A DNA stretch of 42,507 bases from Cytophagales bacterium CG12_big_fil_rev_8_21_14_0_65_40_12. Its GTDB lineage: Bacteria; Bacteroidota; Bacteroidia; Cytophagales; Cyclobacteriaceae. The stretch spans positions 1-42,507 of the forward strand of contig PCUU01000086.1 of NCBI GenBank assembly GCA_002786855.1, in the 5' to 3' direction. The notes under the pieces were generated by a model. The model searched no databases. It saw only the letters and a program-made list of their open reading frames with translations, and was not told where the DNA came from. Each line of letters begins with the position of its first letter. Position 1 is the first letter of the stretch. A program made the translations under genes and the position numbers. This document shows positions 1 through 7,117 of the stretch, piece after piece.

Positions 1-28
1 CAATAATCTTGATTTCCATGCGGGACAT
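1..28 (-). CDS. possible 5' end of a gene running off the left edge
   Basis: On the minus strand, ATG codons at 28 and 19 open a frame that stays open to the window edge (reading MSRMEIKII). It would follow the phosphatase gene by about 28 bases in the same direction. Nine codons are too few to name a product, so this is only a placeholder. Confidence 0.3.
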
Positions 29-55
29 TTCGATTTGCTTTGTTAATCAGTCTTT

Positions 56-727
56 TTAAACTGAGGCCTTCAACTTCTCTTGAATTGAATTCCCCCAAGC
101 TACTCTTTCTTCACCAACACCATCGCCTGTAACAGCTCTTAAAGCTTGAAGTAATTGAATTGCTTCTTCATGTTCATTGCCAATAAATCGTAAAAAGGCA
201 TGACTGATCATGCCTGTGCGATGAATTCCAGCAGAGCAATGAAGATAGATGTTTCCACCATTATTTAGGATCTCGTTCATTTCAACGAAGATTTGAGCCA
301 AGACTGTAAGCTGTTCTTCCGTAGGTGGTTTGGCAGACTCCATTGGAAACCACAACCATTCCATCTGCTGCTGTATAGTCGTACTTCTAATGAGTAAAGC
401 ACCTTCGTGTTCTGACAACAAGGTTAAAATATGACTGGCTTTCTGCAATTTTAGATCTGAAACGAGCTTAGCACTCGGTCGATGTCCTATGGCTAAATGC
501 CCTTTGTTAACAGGCACCCAATCCATCAGTTCAATCGCCATTAGTGTTTTTTGAGTGCCTTTAATTTTGCCAATCAAAGGGCCTAAGGTTCTTTTGAATT
601 CATCGTTTTGGGTGATGAGCGCTTGTAATGCAGTCAGTAGTTCATTTGAGAAAGCCAAAGATTCATCTAAATTCCCGTTAAAGGGGCTGTTTAACCAAGC
701 TTGAGCATTTTGAACCTGAGTTTCCAT
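56..727 (-). CDS. tyrosine / dual-specificity phosphatase-like protein
   Basis: A 223-residue cytoplasmic protein with no signal peptide. The phosphatase P-loop is HCSAGIHRTG at residues 163-172, so C164 would be the nucleophile and R170 the phosphate-binding Arg of the CX5R family. The preceding region (about residues 66-130) fits the fold of small dual-specificity phosphatases, and the first 60 residues look like a helical extension I do not recognise. The usual general-acid Asp of the mobile loop is not evident: the loop region reads FPMESAKPP around 127-135, where E130 might substitute. The physiological substrate cannot be deduced. The gene is divergent from the GH43 gene across a 193-base gap, and a same-strand gene may start just downstream at the window edge. 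Confidence 0.8.
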   Translation of the reverse strand: METQVQNAQAWLNSPFNGNLDESLAFSNELLTALQALITQNDEFKRTLGPLIGKIKGTQKTLMAIELMDWVPVNKGHLAIGHRPSAKLVSDLKLQKASHILTLLSEHEGALLIRSTTIQQQMEWLWFPMESAKPPTEEQLTVLAQIFVEMNEILNNGGNIYLHCSAGIHRTGMISHAFLRFIGNEHEEAIQLLQALRAVTGDGVGEERVAWGNSIQEKLKASV

Positions 728-920
728 TGAGGTGATTTATAGGTTAAAGTTAAAGGAGAATGAGTCTGTTTTATGCCTTTCATGTATTAAATACCCAATT
801 CCGCTTAAATCTTATTTATTTAGAGTAGGTCTATTTAAGGACGGCTAAAAAAATTCAAAATAGATCGTACTAACTTAAATCCCAAGTCTAAAAATTGTTG
901 CACTGAAAAAAATAAATTCA
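728..920. other. divergent intergenic region, phosphatase / GH43
   Basis: A 193-base AT-rich gap between two divergent genes, which must hold both promoters unless the leaders are very short. I searched for the Bacteroidota pattern TTTG-N19-20-TANNTTTG in both directions and saw no convincing copy. There is no strong hairpin or open frame. Confidence 0.5.
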
Positions 921-1997
921 ATGAATAAAATCATTCAATACGCAAGTACTACGAAGCATCTAATTTTCATTGAGCGATTGAATTGCTCAAAAAGTCTATT
1001 TCAATTACAACGATTAGGTTTGGCTTTACTTTTCTTAGTAGTGTCGCTACCCAATCTTTCGGCCCAATCTGCTACACAGAAATCGGGAAATCCGATTGTT
1101 GATGGCTGGTATGCTGACCCTGAAGGGGTAATTCTTGATGGTAAGTTTTGGGTTTTCCCTACCTATTCAGCGAAATATCGAGAACAAGTGTTTATGGATG
1201 CCTTTTCGTCAACAGACATGGTGAACTGGGAAAAGCACCCAAGCGTGATTGATACGAGCATTATCAAATGGGCTCATATGGCCATGTGGGCACCAAGTAT
1301 CATTAAGAAGGAAGACCAGTATTTTCTCTTTTTTTCTGCAAATGATATTCAAAGCAAAGCACGAAATGGGGTAAAGAACGATACACTCGGAGGTATTGGC
1401 GTTGCGGTGGCTAATCGACCAGAAGGGCCATATAAAGATCATTTAGGCAAGCCCTTGATTAATCAGTTTTATAATAATGCACAACCTATCGATCAATATG
1501 TTTTTCAGGACAAAGACCTTCAGTACTATATTATTTATGGAGGCTGGGGCAAGTGTAATATCGGTAAACTCAATGAGGATTTTACCGGACTGACGCCATT
1601 TCCGAATGGAGACCTTGTCAGGGATGTTACACCAAAAGGTTATGTTGAAGGGCCAACCATGTTTATCAGAAATGGGAAATACTACTTGATGTGGTCAGAA
1701 GGGGGATGGACAAATGGAACTTACAAAGTAGCCTATGGAGTTTCGGATTCAGTATTTGGCCCTTTTGAAAGGCAAGCCGCCATTTTAGAAGCGGACGAAA
1801 GCATTGCCACCGGGGCAGGACACAATTCAGTGATCAATATTCCCAATACCGATGAGTGGTACATGGTCTATCACAGAAGACCAATTCCTAACGAAGACAG
1901 AGATCATCGAGTCACCTGCATTGATCGACTTTATTTCAATGAAGACGGAAGTATCAAAAGCGTAAAAATGACCTTTGAAGGGGTTAGGGTTAAATAG
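921..1997 (+). CDS. secreted glycoside hydrolase family 43 protein
   Basis: A 358-residue five-bladed beta-propeller glycosidase of the GH43 type, a family that removes arabinose or xylose from plant or algal polysaccharides. The expected catalytic triad is visible: D66 in YADPEG (general base), D191 in QPIDQY (pKa modulator) and E243 in YVEGPT (general acid). H301 in GHNSV matches the conserved active-site His. A hydrophobic stretch at about 33-48 ending in LSAQS looks like a signal peptide, but about 30 residues precede it and no later Met is available, so the true start is uncertain. The length is that of a single-domain GH43 enzyme without a carbohydrate-binding module or a T9SS C-terminal domain. 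Exact substrate specificity cannot be read from the sequence. Confidence 0.88.
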   Translation: MNKIIQYASTTKHLIFIERLNCSKSLFQLQRLGLALLFLVVSLPNLSAQSATQKSGNPIVDGWYADPEGVILDGKFWVFPTYSAKYREQVFMDAFSSTDMVNWEKHPSVIDTSIIKWAHMAMWAPSIIKKEDQYFLFFSANDIQSKARNGVKNDTLGGIGVAVANRPEGPYKDHLGKPLINQFYNNAQPIDQYVFQDKDLQYYIIYGGWGKCNIGKLNEDFTGLTPFPNGDLVRDVTPKGYVEGPTMFIRNGKYYLMWSEGGWTNGTYKVAYGVSDSVFGPFERQAAILEADESIATGAGHNSVINIPNTDEWYMVYHRRPIPNEDRDHRVTCIDRLYFNEDGSIKSVKMTFEGVRVK

Positions 1998-2002
1998 GCA
2001 TC

Positions 2003-2037
2003 TAAACCTATAAGGTTTCAAAAACCTTATAGGTTTA
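2003..2037. repeat. perfect 16-bp inverted repeat
   Basis: TAAACCTATAAGGTTT at 2003-2018 is followed by a 3-base loop and its exact reverse complement at 2022-2037. It starts 5 bases after the GH43 stop codon. No T-run follows on either strand beyond the arms themselves. It may be a transcription end signal, an mRNA-stabilising hairpin or a dispersed palindromic repeat. Confidence 0.8.
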
Positions 2038-2048
2038 ATCTGAAACAA

Positions 2049-2076
2049 AAAAGGCTACCGTTTCCAGTAGCCTTTT
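2049..2076. terminator. bidirectional terminator between GH43 and hppA
   Basis: AAAAGGCTAC at 2049-2058 pairs with GTAGCCTTTT at 2067-2076 across an 8-base loop. The A-rich left side and T-rich right side give a U-tract in either direction, as expected for two convergent genes. It lies 23 bases past the hppA stop codon on the minus strand. Confidence 0.8.
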
Positions 2077-2098
2077 CAATATTTATTCTTTTCTGATT

Positions 2099-4354
2099 TT
2101 ATTGAGCGTCTTCAAGAGGTTTTATTTCCCCGATAGTAACCTCAGCCTGTACTTTAGTAGCAGGTACTTCGATTACTTCTACTTTCATATCGTCTTCTGT
2201 CTTGGCATGGTTGCTATTCAAAAGCGGGGCAATTACCAAGCCTACCAAGCAAGTCAATTTGATCAAGATGTTCATTGATGGCCCAGAAGTATCTTTGAAA
2301 GGGTCACCAACGGTATCGCCAGTTACAGCTGCTTTATGAGCATCAGAACCTTTGAAGGTCATTTCGCCATCAATTTCTACACCTGCTTCGAATGATTTTT
2401 TAGCATTGTCCCAAGCACCACCAGCGTTGTTCTGGAAGATTGCCCAAAGAACACCCGATACAGCCACACCTGCCATATAAGCTCCTAAAGCTTCTGGCCC
2501 CATGATAAAACCGACCAAAATAGGGAACACAATGGTAATTGCGCCTGGCAACATCATTTCTCTTAAGGCAGCTTTAGTAGAAATGGCCACACACTTGCCA
2601 TATTCTGGTGTAGCAGTGCCCTCCATAATCCCAGGGATTTCTCTGAACTGACGTCTTACTTCCTTCACCATTTCCATTGCGGCTTTACCCACAGATTCCA
2701 TCGCCAAGGCAGAGAAGATTACAGGAATCATACCTCCAATAAATAAAGCTGCTAATACATCTGCTTTGAAGATGTTGATACCGTCAATACCAGTGAAAGT
2801 AACATAAGCTGCGAAAAGCGCTAAAGCTGTTAATGCAGCAGAAGCAATCGCAAATCCTTTTCCAATCGCTGCGGTGGTGTTTCCAACTGAATCTAGGATG
2901 TCAGTTTTCTCACGAACCTCAGCAGGCAATTCACTCATCTCTGCAATACCACCAGCGTTATCCGCAATTGGACCGAAAGCATCGATCGCCAATTGCATAG
3001 CAGTTGTGGCCATCATGGCCGAAGCAGCGATACCTACACCGTAGAAGCCAGCCAATTCGTATGCTCCCCAAATCGCACCAGCGAAAAGTAGGATAGGAGC
3101 AAAAGTAGATTTCATACCTGTGGCCAAACCAGCGATAATGTTGGTAGCAGCACCTGTAGAAGAATTCTGAATAATATTCAATACTGGTTTTTTGCCAATT
3201 GCAGTATAATATTCTGTGAAATAAGAGATTAAACCACCCACAGTTAAACCTACCAATACAGCTCCAAATACTCTGATTGAAGTGATATCTAAGATTCCTT
3301 CACCAAAGAATTTCATTTGCATGGTAGCAGGAAGTAATAAATCGATAAGGAAGTAACATCCGATGGCGGTAAGGATGATTGAAATCCAGTTACCCTTGTT
3401 CAATGCAGCTTGAACCTCAGCTTCTTTAGCCTTGTCGTTGGTGATTTTTACAAACATCATTCCCACAATAGAGAAGAGAATACCTGCGCCTGCAATCACC
3501 AAAGGAAGAAGGATTGGGCCAATGCCGTTGAAATTGTCGGTAATATCACCACCCATGTCGCGGATAATGTAGTTACCCAAAACCATGGAGGCCAGTACTG
3601 TAGCCACATAAGAACCGAATAAATCGGCACCCATACCAGCCACATCACCCACGTTATCGCCTACGTTATCGGCAATTGTTGCAGGGTTTCTTGGATCATC
3701 TTCGGGAATACCCGCTTCCACTTTACCTACAAGGTCAGCGCCCACATCGGCTGCTTTGGTATAAATACCACCACCCACACGGGCAAAAAGCGCAATTGAC
3801 TCAGCACCTAAAGAGAAACCCGCTAAGGCTTCCAAAACGATGGTCATTTGTTCCACTCCTCCATTGGCCATATTACTGTCCATGAAGAAGGCGAACAAGA
3901 AAATAAACAACATGCTCAAACCGAAAACGGCTAAACCTGCTACACCAAGACCCATTACGGTACCACCTGTGAAAGATACTTTCAAAGCTTGTGCTAAACT
4001 TGTTCTGGCAGCCTGAGTGGTTCGAACATTGGAAGCAGTCGCAATGCGCATTCCGATGTTTCCAGCTAAGCCAGAGAAAAAGGCGCCTATGATAAAGGCA
4101 AAAATGATAAAGTAGTGAGTGGTTTCAACCAAGGTTGAAATGACACCAAGCAAAATGCCTGCAATCACTACGAAAATTGCGAGTACTCTGTATTCAGCAC
4201 TCAAGAAGGCCAATGCGCCTTCGCGGATGTAATTGGAGATGCTTTGCATTTTATCATCTCCCGCATCTTGCTTGTTGACCCATTTCGCTTTCACGATCAT
4301 CACTAACAAGCCGATTAGTCCAAGAACAGGGACTAAGTAAATCAGATTAGACAT
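2099..4354 (-). CDS. hppA: membrane-bound proton-pumping pyrophosphatase
   Basis: A 751-residue polytopic membrane protein that hydrolyses pyrophosphate and pumps ions out of the cytoplasm. The substrate-binding signature is intact: DVGADLVGKVE (203-213), EDDPRNPATIADNVGDNVGD (218-237), GPIADNAGGIAEM (461-473) and DTVGDPFKDTSGPS near the end. A495 in GNTTAAIGKG marks the K+-dependent class; K+-independent enzymes have Lys there. The ion-gate Glu of Na+-type enzymes, normally in DLxES, is Gly247 here. Instead a Glu appears at 185 in GAESIALF on the previous helix, which I recall from a K+-dependent H+-pumping subgroup that includes Flavobacterium. Proton pumping is therefore an inference. The gene stands alone, with a -7-like box 27 bases upstream. 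Confidence 0.95.
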   Translation of the reverse strand: MSNLIYLVPVLGLIGLLVMIVKAKWVNKQDAGDDKMQSISNYIREGALAFLSAEYRVLAIFVVIAGILLGVISTLVETTHYFIIFAFIIGAFFSGLAGNIGMRIATASNVRTTQAARTSLAQALKVSFTGGTVMGLGVAGLAVFGLSMLFIFLFAFFMDSNMANGGVEQMTIVLEALAGFSLGAESIALFARVGGGIYTKAADVGADLVGKVEAGIPEDDPRNPATIADNVGDNVGDVAGMGADLFGSYVATVLASMVLGNYIIRDMGGDITDNFNGIGPILLPLVIAGAGILFSIVGMMFVKITNDKAKEAEVQAALNKGNWISIILTAIGCYFLIDLLLPATMQMKFFGEGILDITSIRVFGAVLVGLTVGGLISYFTEYYTAIGKKPVLNIIQNSSTGAATNIIAGLATGMKSTFAPILLFAGAIWGAYELAGFYGVGIAASAMMATTAMQLAIDAFGPIADNAGGIAEMSELPAEVREKTDILDSVGNTTAAIGKGFAIASAALTALALFAAYVTFTGIDGINIFKADVLAALFIGGMIPVIFSALAMESVGKAAMEMVKEVRRQFREIPGIMEGTATPEYGKCVAISTKAALREMMLPGAITIVFPILVGFIMGPEALGAYMAGVAVSGVLWAIFQNNAGGAWDNAKKSFEAGVEIDGEMTFKGSDAHKAAVTGDTVGDPFKDTSGPSMNILIKLTCLVGLVIAPLLNSNHAKTEDDMKVEVIEVPATKVQAEVTIGEIKPLEDAQ

Positions 4355-4380
4355 TGTATATCGGTTTTTTTTAAGACGTG

Positions 4381-4388
4381 CAAAGATA
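4381..4388 (-). promoter_or_regulatory. -7 box of the hppA promoter
   Basis: On the minus strand this reads TATCTTTG, an exact match to the Bacteroidota -7 consensus TANNTTTG, 27 bases before the hppA ATG. No TTTG or TTG sits at the expected upstream distance, so the -33 element is missing or weak. Confidence 0.5.
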
Positions 4389-4633
4389 GCAGATGCCTTT
4401 ACAAAAAGAAAAACAATATCAATTAAAGACTTGGGGTAATTTATGATCTAAAATACTGATCAATAAGGGGTTAATTCATTGTTGAGAAAAGCACTTTGGC
4501 AGAAGGGATAATTTCATGTGTTTTTTGATCTGAGTAGAATGGATATCTCCATATGAATTAGTTTTAGATGAAAGCGTCTAACCTTGTGTACAACCCGCCA
4601 GATCATAACAAACTCAATAGAAATGCTTTGCCT
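4389..4633. other. intergenic region upstream of hppA
   Basis: The rest of a 279-base gap between the hppA start and the flavin-reductase stop. It is AT-rich and holds no open frame with a recognisable product, no clear terminator for the pterin operon and no tRNA-like fold that I can see. Confidence 0.4.
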
Positions 4634-5260
4634 TTATTTCAGAGGTTTAGGAAAGCGATCTATTTTGGCATATTCCATCCGCTTGAGACTATCGGTAGTA
4701 TGATAACTATCTAAGCCCAACATGGTAAGCATTTCTACTTTTTCAAGATTGAGGAATCCATCAGCTTCTATCAAGCCATCCTCAATAATTAATTCTCTAA
4801 TTTGGCCAACCACCAAAACGGTTTGATTGGTTTGAATAACATGACGTTCCTTGAAAGTCATCCCCATTTTCACAAGACTCTGAGCTACAAAAGGTGCATA
4901 GGTGCCTTCTATGTATTGCTCAGTCAAACTAACTGCTTCAAATTCATTTTCATCCCATTTGGCACTTGTCCAATGCGCAGGTTCAAGAATACTTTTGCCC
5001 ACTAGGTTGATCGTAAACTCCCTGGTTTCTATGATGTTTTGCAGGGTATGTCTAGGAACTACAGGAGGGCGGAAAAGCACACCCAATAGAGGTGGGTTGG
5101 CGCCTACATGCATTACCTGCGTATAAAGACCAAGATTTGGTTCACCGCTTTTGCTTTTCGTGCCTATTAAATGAGGGCTTTTAAAGCCTGTAAGACAATT
5201 GATCAAATTTGTCCTGAATGGCTTTTCTAAATCCAGAATATCGGTTAATGTTAATCTCAT
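4634..5260 (-). CDS. flavin reductase-like FMN-binding protein
   Basis: A 208-residue soluble protein that fits the split-barrel flavin reductase-like family, which binds FMN and in many members reduces it with NAD(P)H for a partner oxygenase. The N-terminal part has the typical layout: a segment about a third of the way in reading TSF-type variants (NCLTGFKSPHLIGT), then NLGLYTQVMHVGANPPLLGVLF and the RHTLQNIIETREFTINLV stretch that contacts the flavin. There is no signal peptide. The start codon follows the SDR stop directly (5260/5261), so the two are translated from one message and probably act together. It is the last gene of the FolE/PTPS/SDR group, suggesting a redox role linked to a reduced pterin or flavin; that is inference. 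Confidence 0.75.
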   Translation of the reverse strand: MRLTLTDILDLEKPFRTNLINCLTGFKSPHLIGTKSKSGEPNLGLYTQVMHVGANPPLLGVLFRPPVVPRHTLQNIIETREFTINLVGKSILEPAHWTSAKWDENEFEAVSLTEQYIEGTYAPFVAQSLVKMGMTFKERHVIQTNQTVLVVGQIRELIIEDGLIEADGFLNLEKVEMLTMLGLDSYHTTDSLKRMEYAKIDRFPKPLK

Positions 5261-5965
5261 CTATGGCTTTAAGGTAGACATTCCTCCATCAATTCCAATG
5301 ATTTGGCCAGTAATCCAACTGCCTTCATCGGACAGTAAGAGCGTGGTCATGTGACCCAAATCTGAGGCCTGGCCAAATCGTCCAATTGGATGTCTTTTAT
5401 TGGAGGCTTCTTTTTTCTCGTCAGTAGCCAAAAGCCGCTCTGCCAATGGTGTTTCGGTAAGTGATGGTGCCAATACATTTACACGGATACCAATGGAAGC
5501 CCATTCTGCAGCAAGCGATTTACCCAAACCTTCGATAGCACCTTTGGCTGTAGCAATCGAAGAATGAAAATTCATACCCACTTGAACCGCCACAGTACTG
5601 TATAAAACTACAGCAGCTCCCTCTGCTTTTTTAAGCCTAGAGTAACAAGCCTGAAGTACTTTGATAGCACCAAATAAATTGATGTCTAAATCAGCCTGAA
5701 AATCTTCAATCTTGATCCTGTGGAAAGGTTTCAAATTGATAGAACCTGGCGCATAAACTAAACCATGAAGTACATCGGGCAGACTTTCTAATTGATTTCC
5801 TAGCGTATTCACATCTAGTTGAAGATAAGTACAACCAGAGATTTCAGGTTGGTTTCTTGATGCCACAAAAACATTAGCACCCTTTTCTATGCTAAGTTCA
5901 GCCACAGATTTACCTATGCCTGAACTTGCTCCTACTACCAAAATGTTCTTTCCTTTCAAACTCAT
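5261..5965 (-). CDS. atypical short-chain dehydrogenase/reductase
   Basis: A 234-residue Rossmann protein of the SDR family. The NAD(P)-binding motif GASSGIG is at 12-18, the structural Asn is N96 in DINLFG and S123 fits the catalytic Ser. The active-site Lys is K141, but the residue four before it, normally the catalytic Tyr of YxxxK, is Ile137 (the segment reads HSSIATAKGA). The usual NNAG is YAPGS (71-75) and the usual PG after the sixth strand is PS (167-168). By position beside FolE and a PTPS it could be a sepiapterin-reductase-like step, but the missing Tyr argues for an altered mechanism or a non-redox role. The start overlaps the folE stop by 4 bases (5962-5965), so it is translationally coupled. 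Confidence 0.85.
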   Translation of the reverse strand: MSLKGKNILVVGASSGIGKSVAELSIEKGANVFVASRNQPEISGCTYLQLDVNTLGNQLESLPDVLHGLVYAPGSINLKPFHRIKIEDFQADLDINLFGAIKVLQACYSRLKKAEGAAVVLYSTVAVQVGMNFHSSIATAKGAIEGLGKSLAAEWASIGIRVNVLAPSLTETPLAERLLATDEKKEASNKRHPIGRFGQASDLGHMTTLLLSDEGSWITGQIIGIDGGMSTLKP

Positions 5966-6657
5966 TTTAATTTCTGATTGATGTAATTCAAAAATTCACT
6001 TCTTGTAGCCTCTTCTTTGAATTTACCATGAAACTGAGCGGTTACTGTACTACTGTTCACATCTTTCACGCCTCTGGATTGTACGCAAAGGTGTTCCGCA
6101 TCAATCACGACCGCCACATCTTCTGTGTTCATCAATGACTTAAGTTCATTTGCAATTTGCACGGTCAGCCGTTCTTGCACTTGAGGTCTTTTGGCAAAGT
6201 ATTCTACTATGCGATTGATTTTTGACAAGCCAATCACCTTACCTGTAGAAATATAAGCCACATGCGCTTTCCCAATAATTGGAACAAAATGATGTTCGCA
6301 GTTTGAATAGAATGTAATATCCTTTTCTACAAGCATTTCATTGTATTGGTACTTATTGTCGAATAGGGCTACTTTTGGTTTGTTGGCCGGATTCAAGCCG
6401 CTGAATATCTCTTTGATGTACATTTTGGCCACGCGCTTAGGTGTTCCAGAAAGGCTATCATCTGATAAATCGAGCCCCATGATCTCCATGATCTCTTTGA
6501 ATTTCTTGGCAATCAGCTCCATTTTAAGCTCATCGTCCATTTCGAAAGCATCGGGTACCATTGGAGTTTCGTAAGATGTGCCCACATGCTCATCTCCGAT
6601 TTCCTCTACACTAAATCCGTTAAGCTGGGTACTCAACAAAGTTTCGTTCTGTCTCAT
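5962..6657 (-). CDS. folE: GTP cyclohydrolase I
   Basis: A 231-residue enzyme that converts GTP to 7,8-dihydroneopterin triphosphate, the first step to folate and biopterin. The zinc ligands are visible as C120 and H123 in NCEHHF and C191 in LCVQSRG, and the core motifs DDSLSGTPKRVAKM (67-80) and GLSKINRIVEYFAKRPQVQE (143-162) are intact. The N-terminal segment with EEIGDEHVGTS is typical of Bacteroidota FolE, which supports the first ATG even though it overlaps the upstream PTPS gene by 38 bases. This overlap and the coupling to the SDR put it inside a pterin operon. Whether this is the organism's only folE cannot be told from the window. Confidence 0.96.
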   Translation of the reverse strand: MRQNETLLSTQLNGFSVEEIGDEHVGTSYETPMVPDAFEMDDELKMELIAKKFKEIMEIMGLDLSDDSLSGTPKRVAKMYIKEIFSGLNPANKPKVALFDNKYQYNEMLVEKDITFYSNCEHHFVPIIGKAHVAYISTGKVIGLSKINRIVEYFAKRPQVQERLTVQIANELKSLMNTEDVAVVIDAEHLCVQSRGVKDVNSSTVTAQFHGKFKEEATRSEFLNYINQKLK

Positions 6658-7027
6658 AGAGTGTTATTTTTAAGTCTAGTTTGGCGTCTATTTCAGGACG
6701 CAATAAGTCGTAAATCACCACCGCAATGTTTTCGGCAGTAGGGTTTAGGTTTTTAAACTCTTCGACATCGAGGTTAAGGTTTTTATGATCGAATTTATCG
6801 ACCACATGTTCCCTTACAATGTCCTTAATGATTTTCATATCACATACATAGCCTGTTTCAGGATCGCGCTCACCCGTCACCTTCACAATTAGCTCATAGT
6901 TATGGCCATGGAATGACGGATTGTTGCACTTTCCGAAAATCTCACTATTCTTATCGTCTGTCCAATTTGGATTATGAAGACGATGCGCAGCATTAAAATG
7001 CTCCTTACGGTAAACGGCTACTCTCAT
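6620..7027 (-). CDS. 6-pyruvoyl-tetrahydropterin synthase, biopterin type
   Basis: A 135-residue protein of the PTPS/QueD family. The zinc site is H15 (NAAHRL), H40 and H42 (HGH). The spacing between the catalytic Cys34 and HGH is CX5HGH (CNNPSFHGH), the spacing of animal PTPS, whereas QueD enzymes of queuosine synthesis have CX3HGH. D80-H81 in FDHKNL and E125 in YETERN match the catalytic and pterin-anchoring residues of PTPS. It should act on dihydroneopterin triphosphate made by the adjoining FolE. It is the first gene of the minus-strand run PTPS-folE-SDR-flavin reductase. A biopterin-like product is the most direct reading; generic pipelines may call it queD. Confidence 0.88.
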   Translation of the reverse strand: MRVAVYRKEHFNAAHRLHNPNWTDDKNSEIFGKCNNPSFHGHNYELIVKVTGERDPETGYVCDMKIIKDIVREHVVDKFDHKNLNLDVEEFKNLNPTAENIAVVIYDLLRPEIDAKLDLKITLYETERNFVEYPA

Positions 7028-7117
7028 TAGTGATGTTTAATGGTGGAGTAAGAAGTGTGCTTACTACTAATTCTTTTCACCTGTACCCAACATTAGGTTA
7101 TAATATTTTGTTCAGCA

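Noticed and set aside
6620-7027. QueD (queuosine pathway) for the PTPS-family gene
   Set aside because: The Cys-HGH spacing is CX5HGH, not CX3HGH, and no queC, queE or queF gene is nearby; the context is pterin genes.
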